A stretch of DNA of 64,000 nt from Clostridium rhizosphaerae (GCF_016765585.1 NZ_JAESWC010000012.1:1-64000); one strand, 5' to 3'. Shown: positions 35,522 to 47,924, counted from the first letter of the stretch. Made by a program: numbers and translations. Notes: a model not told the origin generated them from the letters alone.

Positions 35522-35677
35522 ATGACTAACATCAATTGTTCAGAAAACTGTGCTTACTCTATTAATGGAAAGTGTAATTTAAACTATATCAAAGAACCAA
35601 CAACGCTTACAAATCTACTAAACAACTGTATTTATTTCAGTTCAAAAAACGAAAAAAAGGACTCCCAAATTACTTAG
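35522..35677 (+). CDS. Small cysteine-containing protein (51 aa)
   Basis: Starts MTNINCSENCAYSINGKCNL and has four cysteines, C6, C10, C18 and C36, with the last in NNCIYF. The pattern is that of small clostridial proteins often mislabelled hydroxymyristoyl-ACP dehydratase in databases. The cysteines suggest metal binding, but no function is known. GGAG lies about nine bases before the ATG. A terminator stem overlaps its stop codon, which supports a real, separately terminated gene. Confidence 0.75.
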   Translation: MTNINCSENCAYSINGKCNLNYIKEPTTLTNLLNNCIYFSSKNEKKDSQIT

Positions 35678-35692
35678 GGAGTTCTTTTTTTA
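35658..35692 (+). terminator. Intrinsic terminator overlapping the small Cys-rich gene stop
   Basis: ACTCCC (35661-35666) pairs with GGGAGT (35677-35682) and is followed by TCTTTTTTT. The right arm begins at the last base of the stop codon. Confidence 0.85.
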
Positions 35693-35701
35693 CTTTTCTA
35701 A

Positions 35702-35801
35702 ATACAATGCAAAAGTTCTAATACATTAATTGTGTCCTAAAAATCCTTGAAGGCTGGATATTTTATGACAAAATTAATGTAAGAACTTTATTGCATTGTA
35801 T
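35702..35801. repeat. 100-bp palindromic repeat, copy 1
   Basis: Begins ATACAATGCAAAAGTTCTAA and ends with the near-complement TTATTGCATTGTAT; the two 50-bp halves form an imperfect hairpin. It provides the last codons and stop of the oppA-like gene (ATGCAATAA). Related copies are at 51018-51117 and 53341-53440 in the opposite orientation. Confidence 0.85.
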
Positions 35802-37386
35802 CTACATAAGCTCTATCAAGCCTAATATTGCCTTCTTTTGTAACGTATACATCCTTAATACTAGGATTTTTACATAAAAGAATATTATGAAAGTATAGGG
35901 GTATAGTTGGCATATCGTTAATAAGAATTTTTTCGCTGTTTTGCAGCAAGCTTAACCTTTTCATTTTATCTTTCTCATACTTTGCTTCATAAATCATTTT
36001 ATTATATTCACTATTGTTATACCCAAATAAATTTAAATCTGAGCTTTCAGACCAAGCTTCTAAAAGAGACAATGGATCATCGTATAAAGAGGCATAATTT
36101 ATTATCATCATGTGATAATCTCCCTTTTTTATAGCCTCCTTAAGCTCTACATCATTGTACCCTTTATAATCAATGCTTATATTAAGATTATCTTTTATTT
36201 CCTTATATAAGGCTTCACAGAGCCTTTTATTTTCATTGTTATCTAAATAAATCAGTTTTATTTTCTCTTTCTTGTCATATTTGCTTTCTTCTAAAAGTTT
36301 TTGTGCTGCAGCTACATCTGCTTCTTCTTTGAGAAGATGCTTTTCCTGCTTATTTTGAGCTTTATCTTCCTCATCATAAGGAACGTATGCAGAAGCACTT
36401 CTGGCAACATAATTCAAATCATCCTGCACTAAATTTTGTCTGCTTATAGCTGAACTTATCGCTTTTCTAAAATTAACATTATTTGTGATGCCTGATTTTT
36501 TAAGATTAAAATTAATACTCGAACCGCTTTCTATAGGTATTGCTTCAGCCTTTCCCTCTGCTACCAAGTTTGAACTCTCACTAATTGGAGGATTAATAAA
36601 GAGGTTAATTTTATTATTCACAAATTCTGCTAAAGCTTTTTCACTTTCTGTTGATGAGGTAATATAAAGTTTGTCGGCTTTAACTTCATCCTTGTCATAA
36701 TAAAATTTATTCTTTTCCATCGTTACTTCACCAGTTTCAGATACATCGGTGATTACAAAAGGTCCTGAATACACAATATCCTTGTAGCTATTTTTCCAAG
36801 TTTTAAGACTGGTATTTATTTTTCTCAATGAATAAATAGGCTGACTTAATACCTCTAAAAAATAGCTTACCGGAGAATTAAGTCTAAATTCTAAGGTTTT
36901 ATCATCTACAGCTCTAATTGCTACTCCATTGAAGCCTTTTTTACTTTTTCTAAATTCCTCAGCACCAAATACATAGTATAACTGGTAGGCATAAACATTA
37001 TCCTGCTTTGGGTTTAAAATTCCTTTATAAAAATCCACAAAATCCTGTGCATTTATAGCTTTACCATCACTCCATTTGGCATCTTCTCTAAGCTTAAAGG
37101 TATAGGTTATGTTATCTTTTCCTATATCCCATTTTTGAGCTATTCCCGGAGTAATATTTCCGAATTCATCAACTTTGATTAAACCTTCAAATAACGAAAC
37201 AAGCAAATCCTTATCCCTTATTTTGCTATCTTTAAGCATAACTAAATCATCAGGCAGCTTTCCCATATTATATACAATATAATTATTAGTTCTGCTATTA
37301 TAAACCTTTATTTCAGTTTTTTTCTCAACGCAGCCTCCTGCTGACAACATGAAGAAAATCATGATAAATGAAACAAACTTTTTCAT
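35788..37386 (-). CDS. Oligopeptide-binding (SBP_bac_5) lipoprotein
   Basis: A 532-aa family 5 extracellular solute-binding protein, related to OppA, that delivers peptides or other ligands to an ABC importer. The signal peptide ends in a lipobox SAGGC (C19). The body shows LLVSLFEGLIKVDEFGNITP, KWSDGKAINAQDFVDFYK and NNVNFRKAISSAISRQNLVQ in the usual order. No permease or ATPase lies nearby, so this is an orphan receptor. Its last codons and stop lie inside a 100-bp palindromic repeat, meaning the repeat inserted at or replaced the native 3' end. That is unusual but leaves the domain complete. Confidence 0.88.
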   Translation of the reverse strand: MKKFVSFIMIFFMLSAGGCVEKKTEIKVYNSRTNNYIVYNMGKLPDDLVMLKDSKIRDKDLLVSLFEGLIKVDEFGNITPGIAQKWDIGKDNITYTFKLREDAKWSDGKAINAQDFVDFYKGILNPKQDNVYAYQLYYVFGAEEFRKSKKGFNGVAIRAVDDKTLEFRLNSPVSYFLEVLSQPIYSLRKINTSLKTWKNSYKDIVYSGPFVITDVSETGEVTMEKNKFYYDKDEVKADKLYITSSTESEKALAEFVNNKINLFINPPISESSNLVAEGKAEAIPIESGSSINFNLKKSGITNNVNFRKAISSAISRQNLVQDDLNYVARSASAYVPYDEEDKAQNKQEKHLLKEEADVAAAQKLLEESKYDKKEKIKLIYLDNNENKRLCEALYKEIKDNLNISIDYKGYNDVELKEAIKKGDYHMMIINYASLYDDPLSLLEAWSESSDLNLFGYNNSEYNKMIYEAKYEKDKMKRLSLLQNSEKILINDMPTIPLYFHNILLCKNPSIKDVYVTKEGNIRLDRAYVDTMQ

Positions 37387-37468
37387 AGATTAATCTCCCA
37401 ACATCAGGTAATAATTACTTTCCTTTTATAAATTATTGTCAAAATATAATAATTTAATCAAATTTCAA

Positions 37469-37948
37469 TTACCTTGGAAGATATTTTAATAAATTTAATC
37501 TGCTTGTTTTAAAGCTTTGCATCGTTTTTCCTCTTAATCCTAATTGCCCTTTAATAAAACTTAAGCAATCCTCAAGGATAATATCTTTTTTTGAAAATAA
37601 GTTTTTAAAGCTTTGCCTCTCTTTCGTTTCAAAATTCCCTGTAGTTATATAAATACCTCTATGAGCTTCTCTCTTATCAATTTCACTCATAAAAATATCT
37701 ATTTCTTTCTTTGAAACCATGCAGCAATTATGGTATTTAAGCACTACTGTTTCCCTTTCACTAGTAAGCCTTATAACTAGAATATCTCTTGTCTTTATTA
37801 TTATTTCGTACTGTATATTAAACTTCCAACAAAGTTTTGATAAATTTTGCAATATAGTATCCGTCTTTATCCTCTTAAATCTAGTACTTGCTTTTTCTAT
37901 TTCTTCCTTTCTGAGTTTATAGTAAACGGAATCTAGTAGTGTACACAT
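37469..37948 (-). CDS. Mrr-like restriction endonuclease-fold protein
   Basis: A 159-aa protein that looks like a PD-(D/E)xK nuclease-fold domain of the Mrr type. TRDILVIRLTSERETVVLKY could carry the D and ExK-like catalytic elements, and HRGIYITTGNFETKERQ matches the Mrr segment following the active site, ending in a DIILEDC strand. Membership is suggestive, not proven, and the acidic residue before the lysine is not canonical, so it may be inactive. GGAGG overlaps the first ATG of the frame, and the second ATG (37948) is the probable start. It is divergent from a small membrane protein gene. Confidence 0.55.
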   Translation of the reverse strand: MCTLLDSVYYKLRKEEIEKASTRFKRIKTDTILQNLSKLCWKFNIQYEIIIKTRDILVIRLTSERETVVLKYHNCCMVSKKEIDIFMSEIDKREAHRGIYITTGNFETKERQSFKNLFSKKDIILEDCLSFIKGQLGLRGKTMQSFKTSRLNLLKYLPR

Positions 37949-38071
37949 TCCCTCCTCCATGTCAATTTCTCAATTGAGTACATTACATTATATTAATAAT
38001 TTTTATTGAAATTACCAAATTTATGATATAATTATTTTGTATCTAATAAGTCATTATAGGAGGCTTACATA

Positions 38072-38284
38072 ATGCTTTTAACTTTGGAAATTTTAGGACT
38101 TCTCACAATGATTACAGTAATATTTGTTCTTGTTTGGGGATTTATAATACTTAATCAAATCTTTGGGCAGCTAAGATATAAAAATTATCTTATGGAAAAA
38201 CTTATAGAAACTATTTATAACACTTCAAAGATTGTACCTAAAGAGGAGACTGCATCTAGCCATGAAGCTGACATTATTGAATAA
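38072..38284 (+). CDS. Small membrane protein (70 aa)
   Basis: An N-terminal hydrophobic helix (about residues 3-29) is followed by a charged cytosolic tail. I do not recognise a family. AGGAGG eight bases before the ATG makes translation very likely. Its tail has lysines and glutamates typical of small single-pass proteins. It sits between the Mrr-like gene and gatB with opposite orientation to gatB, and a short hairpin (GAGGATGCATTATGCATCCTC, 38292-38312) separates the two converging genes. Confidence 0.7.
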   Translation: MLLTLEILGLLTMITVIFVLVWGFIILNQIFGQLRYKNYLMEKLIETIYNTSKIVPKEETASSHEADIIE

Positions 38285-38291
38285 AATTTAA

Positions 38292-38312
38292 AGAGGATGC
38301 ATTATGCATCCT
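38292..38312. terminator. Hairpin between converging genes
   Basis: GAGGATGCAT (38292-38301) pairs perfectly with ATGCATCCTC (38303-38312). It lies between the small membrane protein gene and gatB. The flanking T runs are short, so termination is likely but not certain. Confidence 0.55.
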
Positions 38313-38318
38313 CTTAGC

Positions 38319-39752
38319 TTATAAAAATTTATTTAATTCTTCAGTTACTAACTTATTTGCAATTTGCGGATTAGCCTTTCCTCTAGTTTCCTTCATAACT
38401 ATTCCTACCAGGAAACCAACAATTCTTGTCTTTCCACTCTTAAAATCTTCAACAGCCTTAGGATTTGCTTCAATAACCTTTACGACTGCATCGCGTATTG
38501 CACCTTCATCATTGTTTTGAACAAGTCCCTTTTCTTCAACTATAACCTTAGGACTCTTACCGCTTTCAAACATTTCTTCAATAACTTTTTTGCCTATATT
38601 ATTTGAGATTGTACCTGCATTTATAAGCTTAATAAGCTCTGCTAAATTACTTGGCTTAAACTTAAGCTCATAAGCTTCCATATTTTTCTCGTTCATAAGT
38701 CTTGAAATATCGCCCATAAGCCAGTTAGATGCCGCTTTAGGATCATTGCTCTCTTTTGCAGCTGCTTCAAAGAAGTCTGCCATTGCCATTGAAAGAGTTA
38801 AAACTCCAGCATCATACTTAGGAATTTCGTACTCTTTAACAAATCTTTCAGCCTTCTCATAAGGAAGCTCTGGAATAGTGCTTCTAATTTCTTCTATCCA
38901 TTCATTGCTGACATTAAGAGTTACAAGGTCACCTTCAGGGAAATATCTATAGTCATTAGCCTGCTCTTTGTTTCTCATAACTACAGTTTCAGACTTAGTC
39001 TCATCCCATCTTCTTGTCTCTATAAAAAGTTTTTCTCCATTTTCTAAAGCTTTTATCTGCCTGTCATATTCATAATTCAAGGCTTTTTCTAAAGCTTTAA
39101 AGGAGTTCATGTTTTTAATTTCTGATTTTACTCCGAATTCTTTGCTTCCTTCAGGTCTTATAGATATGTTTCCATCACACCTTAGTGAGCCTTCTTCCAT
39201 TTTAACATCGGATACTCCGATAGAGCTTAGTATGCTCTTAAGCTTTTGAAGATATAGTGTTGCTTCTTCCGGAGTTCTAATATCAGGTCTTGAAACAATT
39301 TCAATAAGAGGAACCCCAGCTCTGTTATAGTCAACTAAAGTTCCGGCTGCAGTATGAAGAAGTTTCCCTGCATCCTCCTCGATATGTATTCTTTCAATTC
39401 CGATTTTCTTTCTTTCACCATTTTCAAGTTCTATTTCTATAAATCCATCATAACACAAAGGAAGTTCATCCTGTGTTATTTGATAATTTTTAGGATTATC
39501 CGGATAAAAATAATTTTTTCTATCCATTCTGCTTATATTATGTATTTTACAGTTAAGTGCAAGTCCTGCTTTCACTCCATACTCCACTACACTTTTATTT
39601 AGCTGAGGCAGCGAACCTGGAAGGCCCATACATATCGGGCATACATGAGTATTTGGCTGACCGCCGAATTCAGTAGTACATCCGCAATAAATTTTAGTTT
39701 TTGTAGAAAGCTCAGCATGAACCTCTAAACCTATTACTGATTCGTAATTCAT
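38319..39752 (-). CDS. gatB: Asp-tRNA(Asn)/Glu-tRNA(Gln) amidotransferase subunit B
   Basis: A 477-aa subunit that binds misacylated Glu-tRNA(Gln) and activates it for amidation. The cradle domain starts SVIGLEVHAEL with the CGC/CPIC zinc cysteines near residues 24-40. ETRRWDE and DYRYFPEGDL are the family motifs, and the C-terminal YqeY-like domain is intact to NKLVTEELNKFL. GAGGTG lies nine bases before the ATG at 39752; a GTG four codons upstream overlaps it and is less likely. It is last in the gatC-gatA-gatB operon, 30 bases after gatA. Confidence 0.96.
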   Translation of the reverse strand: MNYESVIGLEVHAELSTKTKIYCGCTTEFGGQPNTHVCPICMGLPGSLPQLNKSVVEYGVKAGLALNCKIHNISRMDRKNYFYPDNPKNYQITQDELPLCYDGFIEIELENGERKKIGIERIHIEEDAGKLLHTAAGTLVDYNRAGVPLIEIVSRPDIRTPEEATLYLQKLKSILSSIGVSDVKMEEGSLRCDGNISIRPEGSKEFGVKSEIKNMNSFKALEKALNYEYDRQIKALENGEKLFIETRRWDETKSETVVMRNKEQANDYRYFPEGDLVTLNVSNEWIEEIRSTIPELPYEKAERFVKEYEIPKYDAGVLTLSMAMADFFEAAAKESNDPKAASNWLMGDISRLMNEKNMEAYELKFKPSNLAELIKLINAGTISNNIGKKVIEEMFESGKSPKVIVEEKGLVQNNDEGAIRDAVVKVIEANPKAVEDFKSGKTRIVGFLVGIVMKETRGKANPQIANKLVTEELNKFL

Positions 39753-39782
39753 ATTGTTTTTCACCTCTTTAACTTCAACTTC

Positions 39783-41240
39783 TTAAATATTTGGTACTTC
39801 TTTGTGCCAGTTTGTCGACTGTTCATAGCTGTAAGCAAGATTAAACAGTAAATCTTCTCTAAAGTAGTCTCCCATAAGCTGAAGACCTACCGGAAGTCCG
39901 TTAACCTTTCCGCAAGGCACTGAAATCGCTGGTATTCCTGCAATATTTACTGGAACAGTATATATATCTGATAAGTACATAGAAAGCACGTCATCAACCT
40001 TTTCCCCTATTTTAAACGCAGGTGTTGGGGTAGTTGGAGAGACTACTGCATCAAATTCCTTAAATACTCTTTGGAAATCCTGCTTAATTAAATTTCTAAC
40101 CTTTAAAGCTTTTTTATAGTAGGCATCGTAGTAACCTGCTGAAAGAGCATAGGTTCCAAGCATTATTCTTCTTTTAACTTCTTTTCCAAAGCCTTCATTT
40201 CTTGATTTATAGTATATATCAACTGCATCATTAAAATCTTTTGTTCTATGTCCATATCTTATTCCATCAAATCTGGAAAGGTTTGATGAAGCTTCAGCAC
40301 TTGCAATTATATAATATACTGCTAAAGCATATTCTGAAAGAGGCAGTGAACATTCTTCCACAACTGCACCATTATCTTTAAGAACTCTTATAGCCTCTTC
40401 TACAGATTTTCTTACCTCATCATTTAAGCCTTCGCCAAAGAATTCTTTTGGTATACCGATTCTTTTTCCTCTAATATCCTTTGTTAACCCTTTTGTATAA
40501 TCTTGGACTGCAACATCAGCTGTTGTAGAATCTCTATGATCAAAGCCAGAAATATGCTTAGTTATTAGTGCGCAATCTTCAACGTCCCTTCCGAAGGGAC
40601 CTACTTGGTCAAGAGTTGAACCAAATGCAACCAAACCATATCTGGATATTCTTCCATAAGTCGGCTTTAAACCCACTACTCCGCAAAGTGATGCCGGCTG
40701 TCTTACAGAACCGCCTGTTTCTGAACCTAGTGAAAGCGGTGCTTCAAAGGAAGCAACAGAAGCTGCTGCACCTCCAGAGGAACCACCTGGAACTCTATCT
40801 AAATCCCATGGATTTTTTACTAATTTATAAGCACTGTTTTCATTAGAAGATCCCATAGCAAACTCATCCATATTAAGTTTACCAAGTATAACTGCATCTT
40901 CTTTCTTTAGATTCTCAACTATATGTGCATCATAAGGAGCAACATACCCTTCTAATATTTTAGAAGCACAAGTATTTTGCATTCCCTTAACACTTATATT
41001 GTCTTTTATAGCTATAGGAACTCCGCCAAGTGCTCCTATACTTTCCCCGCGGCCTATTTTCTCATCTAATTCTTTTGCCTTGCTTAGTGCCTCTTCTTTA
41101 GCAACATATAAATAAGCTCCTATTTTATCATCCACATTATCTATTCTATTCAGAAAAGAATTAGTAACTTCTTGTACTTTTACTTCCTTTTTATTTATAA
41201 GCTCTTTTAACTCATGAGCTTTCAATTTATGTAATTCCAT
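39783..41240 (-). CDS. gatA: Asp-tRNA(Asn)/Glu-tRNA(Gln) amidotransferase subunit A
   Basis: A 485-aa amidase-signature enzyme that hydrolyses glutamine to give ammonia for transamidation. The Ser-cisSer-Lys triad is K79 (AIKDN), S154 (GGSSGG) and S178 (GSETGGS), the same numbering as in characterised GatA proteins. AAGG lies six bases before the ATG at 41240. A 12-codon upstream extension overlapping gatC is rejected. It is the middle gene of gatCAB. Confidence 0.97.
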   Translation of the reverse strand: MELHKLKAHELKELINKKEVKVQEVTNSFLNRIDNVDDKIGAYLYVAKEEALSKAKELDEKIGRGESIGALGGVPIAIKDNISVKGMQNTCASKILEGYVAPYDAHIVENLKKEDAVILGKLNMDEFAMGSSNENSAYKLVKNPWDLDRVPGGSSGGAAASVASFEAPLSLGSETGGSVRQPASLCGVVGLKPTYGRISRYGLVAFGSTLDQVGPFGRDVEDCALITKHISGFDHRDSTTADVAVQDYTKGLTKDIRGKRIGIPKEFFGEGLNDEVRKSVEEAIRVLKDNGAVVEECSLPLSEYALAVYYIIASAEASSNLSRFDGIRYGHRTKDFNDAVDIYYKSRNEGFGKEVKRRIMLGTYALSAGYYDAYYKKALKVRNLIKQDFQRVFKEFDAVVSPTTPTPAFKIGEKVDDVLSMYLSDIYTVPVNIAGIPAISVPCGKVNGLPVGLQLMGDYFREDLLFNLAYSYEQSTNWHKEVPNI

Positions 41241-41268
41241 GTTCAACCTTCCTTCCCAGCTAAATAAT

Positions 41269-41556
41269 CTATTCAATAACCTTAGGAACTAAGAAATACT
41301 CTTCCAGCTTGTCAGGAGCATTGGAAAGTACAGCATTAAGTTCCATAGAGGGCTTAACCACATCTTCTCTTAATCTGTTCTCAATATAATATGGATTTAC
41401 TATGATATCCACATTTTCTGTATCAAGTTCATTTAGTTTTTCTATGTACCCTAAGACATTATTTAAATCCTGTATTAAGCCTTCCTTTTCATCTTCAGTA
41501 AAGCTAAGTCTAGCTAATTCTGCTACATGTTCTACATCTTTTTTTGTTACTGACAT
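41269..41556 (-). CDS. gatC: Asp-tRNA(Asn)/Glu-tRNA(Gln) amidotransferase subunit C
   Basis: A 95-aa structural subunit that links GatA and GatB. It begins [20 protein letters not shown], the classic GatC N-terminus, and ends with the conserved [15 protein letters not shown] four to five bases before the ATG at 41556 decides the start against a 25-codon longer frame. It is first in the gatCAB operon, with 28 bases to gatA. Confidence 0.96.
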   Translation of the reverse strand: MSVTKKDVEHVAELARLSFTEDEKEGLIQDLNNVLGYIEKLNELDTENVDIIVNPYYIENRLREDVVKPSMELNAVLSNAPDKLEEYFLVPKVIE

Positions 41557-41627
41557 ATTTCCACCTCTTCCCATGTTATCAATATTTAATATTCTACCAC
41601 AAAATAAACTTTTTAGGCTATAAAAGC

Positions 41628-41662
41628 ACAAAAAAATACATCAATCTTGTAATTGATGTATT
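41628..41662 (-). terminator. Terminator after the small membrane protein gene
   Basis: A perfect 11-bp stem, AATACATCAAT (41635-41645) with ATTGATGTATT (41652-41662), is followed on the minus strand by a run of T residues. It separates the 89-aa gene from gatCAB. Confidence 0.85.
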
Positions 41663-41674
41663 ATATAAACCTAT

Positions 41675-41944
41675 TTAGTTAACCTTCATTAGTCTAAAAA
41701 ACATTGAGCCAAAAGCCATTAGAAAACATATAGCTGTATAAATCAAGTCCTTAAAGGAAGATTTTAAGTAAAACATCTTTATACCCCAAATAAGCATTGT
41801 GAAAAACAAGCACATTTGAAGTGTATAATATCCATAAAAATATTTTATGTACACAAAGTGATAGGTTGAAAGCATAGTTGAAACTAATGCAGCTATTGTA
41901 AGTGCAACGCTTAACCATCCTAGTACATTTATGGTTTTTCTCAT
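41675..41944 (-). CDS. Small integral membrane protein (89 aa)
   Basis: I do not recognise a family. Three hydrophobic segments (about residues 8-28, 41-58 and 66-85) indicate an inner-membrane protein with little extramembrane sequence. GGAGGAG precedes the ATG at normal spacing. It lies downstream of ligA by about 100 bases on the same strand and is followed by its own terminator, so it may be the last gene of the yerC-pcrA-ligA cluster or independent. Confidence 0.75.
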   Translation of the reverse strand: MRKTINVLGWLSVALTIAALVSTMLSTYHFVYIKYFYGYYTLQMCLFFTMLIWGIKMFYLKSSFKDLIYTAICFLMAFGSMFFRLMKVN

Positions 41945-42046
41945 GTTCTCTCCTCCATTAAATTGTTAGGACAAACCTTTCTCCTACAGTATAATAATTC
42001 AAAATGCTGCATTTGTAAAGTTATTTATGATATATTTACAAATATT

Positions 42047-44196
<2,150 letters not shown>

Positions 44197-44205
<9 letters not shown>

Positions 44206-46452
44206 TTCAAGCGGCGCAAGTCCCAGCATAAAGTTTTTAATTCCTTGTGTATTAAAAGCAATGGTAAGTCTTACGTCGCTTCCATCCTTTGTAACACTCA
44301 CTATAGTTCCAACTCCAAATTTAGTATGTTTAACTTTTCTTCCAAGGGTTGCTTCATCAGCCGTAAGAAGCTTTCCTGCGCCTTGGGCATTTGACTGAGC
44401 TACATTATTCATATTATAAGCTTGTGCTCCGGCACCTACGGGTTTTGGCGCACTGTTTCCAAAAATGTTGTCCATGCTTCCCTTAGTTGGCGCAGGGCTG
44501 TTAAATCTTTGGCTGAAGGATTTTCCTCCAACATATTCTTTTAATAACACTGGAATCTCATTTAAAAAGTCTGATGGGGAATATGCTACTGTCCTTCCAA
44601 AGACCCTTCTTATCTCCGCTGAGGTCATATAAAGCTTTTCCTTTGCCCTAGTAATTCCAACATAGCACAATCTTCTTGACTCCTGCATTTCATCCTCATT
44701 ATTTAAAGAAGATTGCCCAGGGAATATCCCATTTTCCATACCAACCATGAATACCACAGGGAACTCAAGTCCCTTAGCACTGTGCAGAGTCATTAAAACT
44801 ACAGAATCCGCATTTTGATCAAAATTATCTATATCAGAAACCAAAACAACCTTTTCAAGAAAGGCTCCTAAGGAGGCATCTTCATTATTCTGCTCAAAAT
44901 CAACTGCTGCAGATACTAATTCCTTAAGGTTTTCTATTCTGCTTTCATCTTCAATATCATTTGAATTCTTAAGCTCTTTTAAGTATCCTGTATCCTCAAG
45001 AATTGTTTCAATAAGCTCAGAAACCGGTACTTCATCTCTTTTTCTCATAAAGCTGTTAACAAGACTTGTAAATTTATTAACAGAAGTTATAGTTCTTGCT
45101 GTTAAACCAGGCACATAATCTATATCTAATAAAGTGCTGTAAAGAGGCTCTTCATTATTATTTGCAAATTCCTGAATTTTAGCAACGGTAGCTTCTCCTA
45201 TACTTCTCTTTGGTACATTTATTATTCTTTGAAGACTTATATCATCTAAAGGATTATTTATAAGTTTTAAGTAAGCCATAACATCTTTTATTTCTTTTCT
45301 GTCATAGAACTTAAGACCGCCAATAAGTCTGTATGGAACATCTGATCTAATAAAGCTGTCTTCAAATATACGAGACTGAGCATTTGTTCTATAAAGTACA
45401 GCAAAGTCACTAAACCTTCTGCCCTCTTCTTTAATAATTCTCTTCATTTCAGAAACTACAAAGTCACCTTCATCATTATCTGAGAAAGCTCTATAGATTC
45501 TTATCTTTCCGCCATCTTCGTTAGTTGTTCTAAGAACCTTGTCTTTTCTTTCAAAGTTATTTTTTATTACTGAGTTGGCAGCGTTTAATATATTACCCTT
45601 AGATCTATAGTTTTGCTCAAGCTTTATAACCTTAGCTTCAGGATAATCCTTCTCAAAATCCAGGATATTTCTTATGTTTGCTCCTCTCCACTCGTAAATG
45701 CATTGATCATCATCGCCCACAACACATATATTCCTATGTCCAGCTGAAAGAAGCCTTACAAGCTCATACTGTGTCATATTTGTATCCTGATACTCATCCA
45801 CCATAATATATTTAAACTTTCTTTGATAGAACTCAAGTACGTCTTTTTGCTGGCTGAAAAGCTGAACTGTTTTAAATATAATATCATCAAAATCTAAGGC
45901 ATTATTGCTCTTAAGCCTCTTTTGATAAAGAATATAAGCATCGGCTATTTTATTAAGTCTGAAATTATATTGATTTTCTCTTTTAAATTGTTCTGGAGTT
46001 ATTAATTTGTCTTTCGCACTGCCTATTTTGTTTATTATTTCTTTTTCATCTATATCCTTATCATTTATGTTAAGTTCCTTCATACACTGTTTAACCAGAG
46101 TCTTTTGATCATAAGTATCATATATAACAAAATTTTTATTATATCCAAGCTTATCTATTTCACGTCTTAAAATTCTTACACAGCTTGAGTGAAAGGTTGA
46201 TACCCACATATTATTAACTTCATCACCAACTAAAACCTTAACTCTTTCCTTCATTTCCTGAGCTGCTTTGTTAGTAAAAGTAATGGCAAGAATTTGAGAA
46301 GGATATACTCCTAAATCATTTATCATATGAGCGATTCTATAAGTTAAAACTCTTGTCTTTCCCGAGCCCGCTCCTGCAAGTATAAGAAGCGGTCCATTTA
46401 TAGTAGTGGCTGCATCATATTGTTCTTTATTTAAAAGCTTTTGTAAATCCAT
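44197..46452 (-). CDS. pcrA: ATP-dependent DNA helicase PcrA/UvrD
   Basis: A 751-aa superfamily 1A helicase acting in repair and rolling-circle replication. Walker A GAGSGKT is at residues 27-33, motif Ia ITFTNKAAQEM follows, Walker B lies in VDEYQDTN, and motifs IV-VI (QNYRSKGNIL, LMTLHSAKGLEFPVVF, YVGITRAKEKLY) are intact. AAGGAGG precedes the ATG. The C-terminal tail after about residue 650 is a low-complexity linker leading to a small PcrA-type domain with GRKVKHTKFGVGTIV. The order yerC-pcrA-ligA is conserved in Firmicutes. Confidence 0.97.
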
Positions 46453-46560
46453 GTGTTCCTCCTTAATCTAATAACAAAATAAACACTTGTTCCTATTACA
46501 TAGCTTTAATTATATCATATTTTTTGCTTTATATAACATTTAAGAATATTTAACAAATAA

Positions 46561-46600
46561 AAACTGCCTCACTTTAAAATTATTTTTTAAAGTGAGGCAG
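46561..46600 (-). terminator. Intrinsic terminator after yerC
   Basis: A perfect 16-bp stem, CTGCCTCACTTTAAAA (46564-46579) with its complement (46585-46600), is followed on the minus strand by TTTTTATTTG. It separates yerC from pcrA, so the two are probably transcribed independently. Confidence 0.88.
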
Positions 46601-46608
46601 CCTGTAAT

Positions 46609-46914
46609 TTATTTTTCTTTCCAGTTTATTCTTTCAAATACAGTATTATATCCATCGCTTCCATAATTAAGAGATCTGTTTACTCTGCTTATAGTCGCTG
46701 TACTAGCTCCTGTTGAACTTGCAATATCAAGATAAGTTCTTTTTTGCTTAAGCATTTTAGCTACCTGAAGTCTCTGCTCCAAATCCTTTATCTCATTTAT
46801 TGTGCAAATATCTTCAAAAAATTTATAAACATCTTCTCTAGTCTCTAAACTTAATATTGCTTCACAAAGAAAATCCATTTCCTTATTTTCAAGCTTTGAC
46901 CTATATTCTCCCAT
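46609..46914 (-). CDS. yerC: YerC/YecD family TrpR-related protein
   Basis: A 101-aa helix-turn-helix protein of the TrpR/YerC-YecD family. IKDLEQRLQVAKMLKQKRTY is followed by a DNA-recognition segment IASSTGASTATISRVNRSL near residues 61-79. It is probably a small transcription regulator, but its targets are not firmly known. GGAGG precedes the ATG with about seven-base spacing. It lies just upstream of pcrA, a position conserved in Bacillus and Clostridium, with a strong terminator between them. Confidence 0.9.
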   Translation of the reverse strand: MGEYRSKLENKEMDFLCEAILSLETREDVYKFFEDICTINEIKDLEQRLQVAKMLKQKRTYLDIASSTGASTATISRVNRSLNYGSDGYNTVFERINWKEK

Positions 46915-47031
46915 ACCTTTGTCCTCCTGGTACTCTATGTACTCATCTTAATTATAACGTTTTCTTATTTTATTTTATCATTTTATCCAAAATTATTCTA
47001 CATAAAAATTATCTTTATTTCAATTTAGTAC

Positions 47032-47060
47032 TTTACAACTTTACTATACTAAATTATAAT
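47032..47060 (+). promoter_or_regulatory. Promoter of the amino-acid ABC transporter
   Basis: TTTACA (47032-47037), a 17-bp spacer and a consensus TATAAT (47055-47060), about 43 bases before the ATG of the binding-protein gene. Confidence 0.75.
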
Positions 47061-47102
47061 AATACTGTAATTAACTTATATCATAAGGGGGATTCAATAA
47101 AA

Positions 47103-47897
47103 ATGATTAAAAAATTTAAATTTATAGGAAGTCTATTATTAGCTTCCACAATATTATTTACAGCTGCGGGCTGCAGCAAAACCAAAGAAACTTCCAAAGA
47201 TACAAAAAATGCATCAAGGAAAATAGTTGTAGGGATGGATGATACCTTTCCTCCAATGGAATACAGAGATGAAGCAAATAACCTTAAAGGTTTTGATATT
47301 GATCTAGCAAATGAATTAGGAAAAAGATTAAATGTACAGTTTGAATTCATGCCCACAGACTGGAATGGTGTAATTCAATCTTTAAAATCAAAAAGATTTG
47401 ATATTATTCTTTCCGCTCTAAGTATTACTCCAGAAAGAGAGCAAGAAATAGCATTTTCAAGACCTTATATGTCTGGTGGACAAATTGTAGTTGTGAAAAA
47501 GGATAACACAGCTATTAATACCCGTGAAGATTTAAAGGGAAAGGTTGTAGGCCTTCAATTAGGAAGCACTGCCGAGGCTGCAGTAAAAGATATAGAAGGC
47601 AGCATAAAACAGGTTAAAAAATATGATAAAAATACTGAAGCACTTCAGGATTTAGCAATCGGAAGACTTGATGCTGTTGTAGTAGATGAATTAGTTGGCA
47701 GATATTATGTAAAAGATAAAAGTGCAGACTTCAAAATTCTTAAAGAACAGTTAAGCAAAGAGGATATGGGAATTGGCTTTAGAAAAGAAGATACTGCGCT
47801 TAGAGATGAATTTAATAAAGCACTGGAAGACATGAAAAAGGATGGAACCTTAGCAAAAATTTCAAACAAGTGGTTAGGCGAAGATATAACAAAATAA
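47103..47897 (+). CDS. Amino-acid ABC transporter substrate-binding lipoprotein
   Basis: A 264-aa family 3 solute-binding protein, probably for polar amino acids such as glutamine, histidine or cystine. The signal peptide ends TAAGC (C22). The mature domain starts IVVGMDDTFPPMEYRD, with GFDIDLANELG and FDIILSALSITPEREQEIAFS, standard for the family. I use the ATG at 47103 because AAGGGGG lies upstream and the frame extension before it is untranslated A+T-rich DNA. It is directly upstream of the permease gene. Ligand specificity cannot be read from sequence. Confidence 0.93.
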   Translation: MIKKFKFIGSLLLASTILFTAAGCSKTKETSKDTKNASRKIVVGMDDTFPPMEYRDEANNLKGFDIDLANELGKRLNVQFEFMPTDWNGVIQSLKSKRFDIILSALSITPEREQEIAFSRPYMSGGQIVVVKKDNTAINTREDLKGKVVGLQLGSTAEAAVKDIEGSIKQVKKYDKNTEALQDLAIGRLDAVVVDELVGRYYVKDKSADFKILKEQLSKEDMGIGFRKEDTALRDEFNKALEDMKKDGTLAKISNKWLGEDITK

Positions 47898-47924
47898 GTA
47901 TTGTAATAAATGAGGTGGATTACT

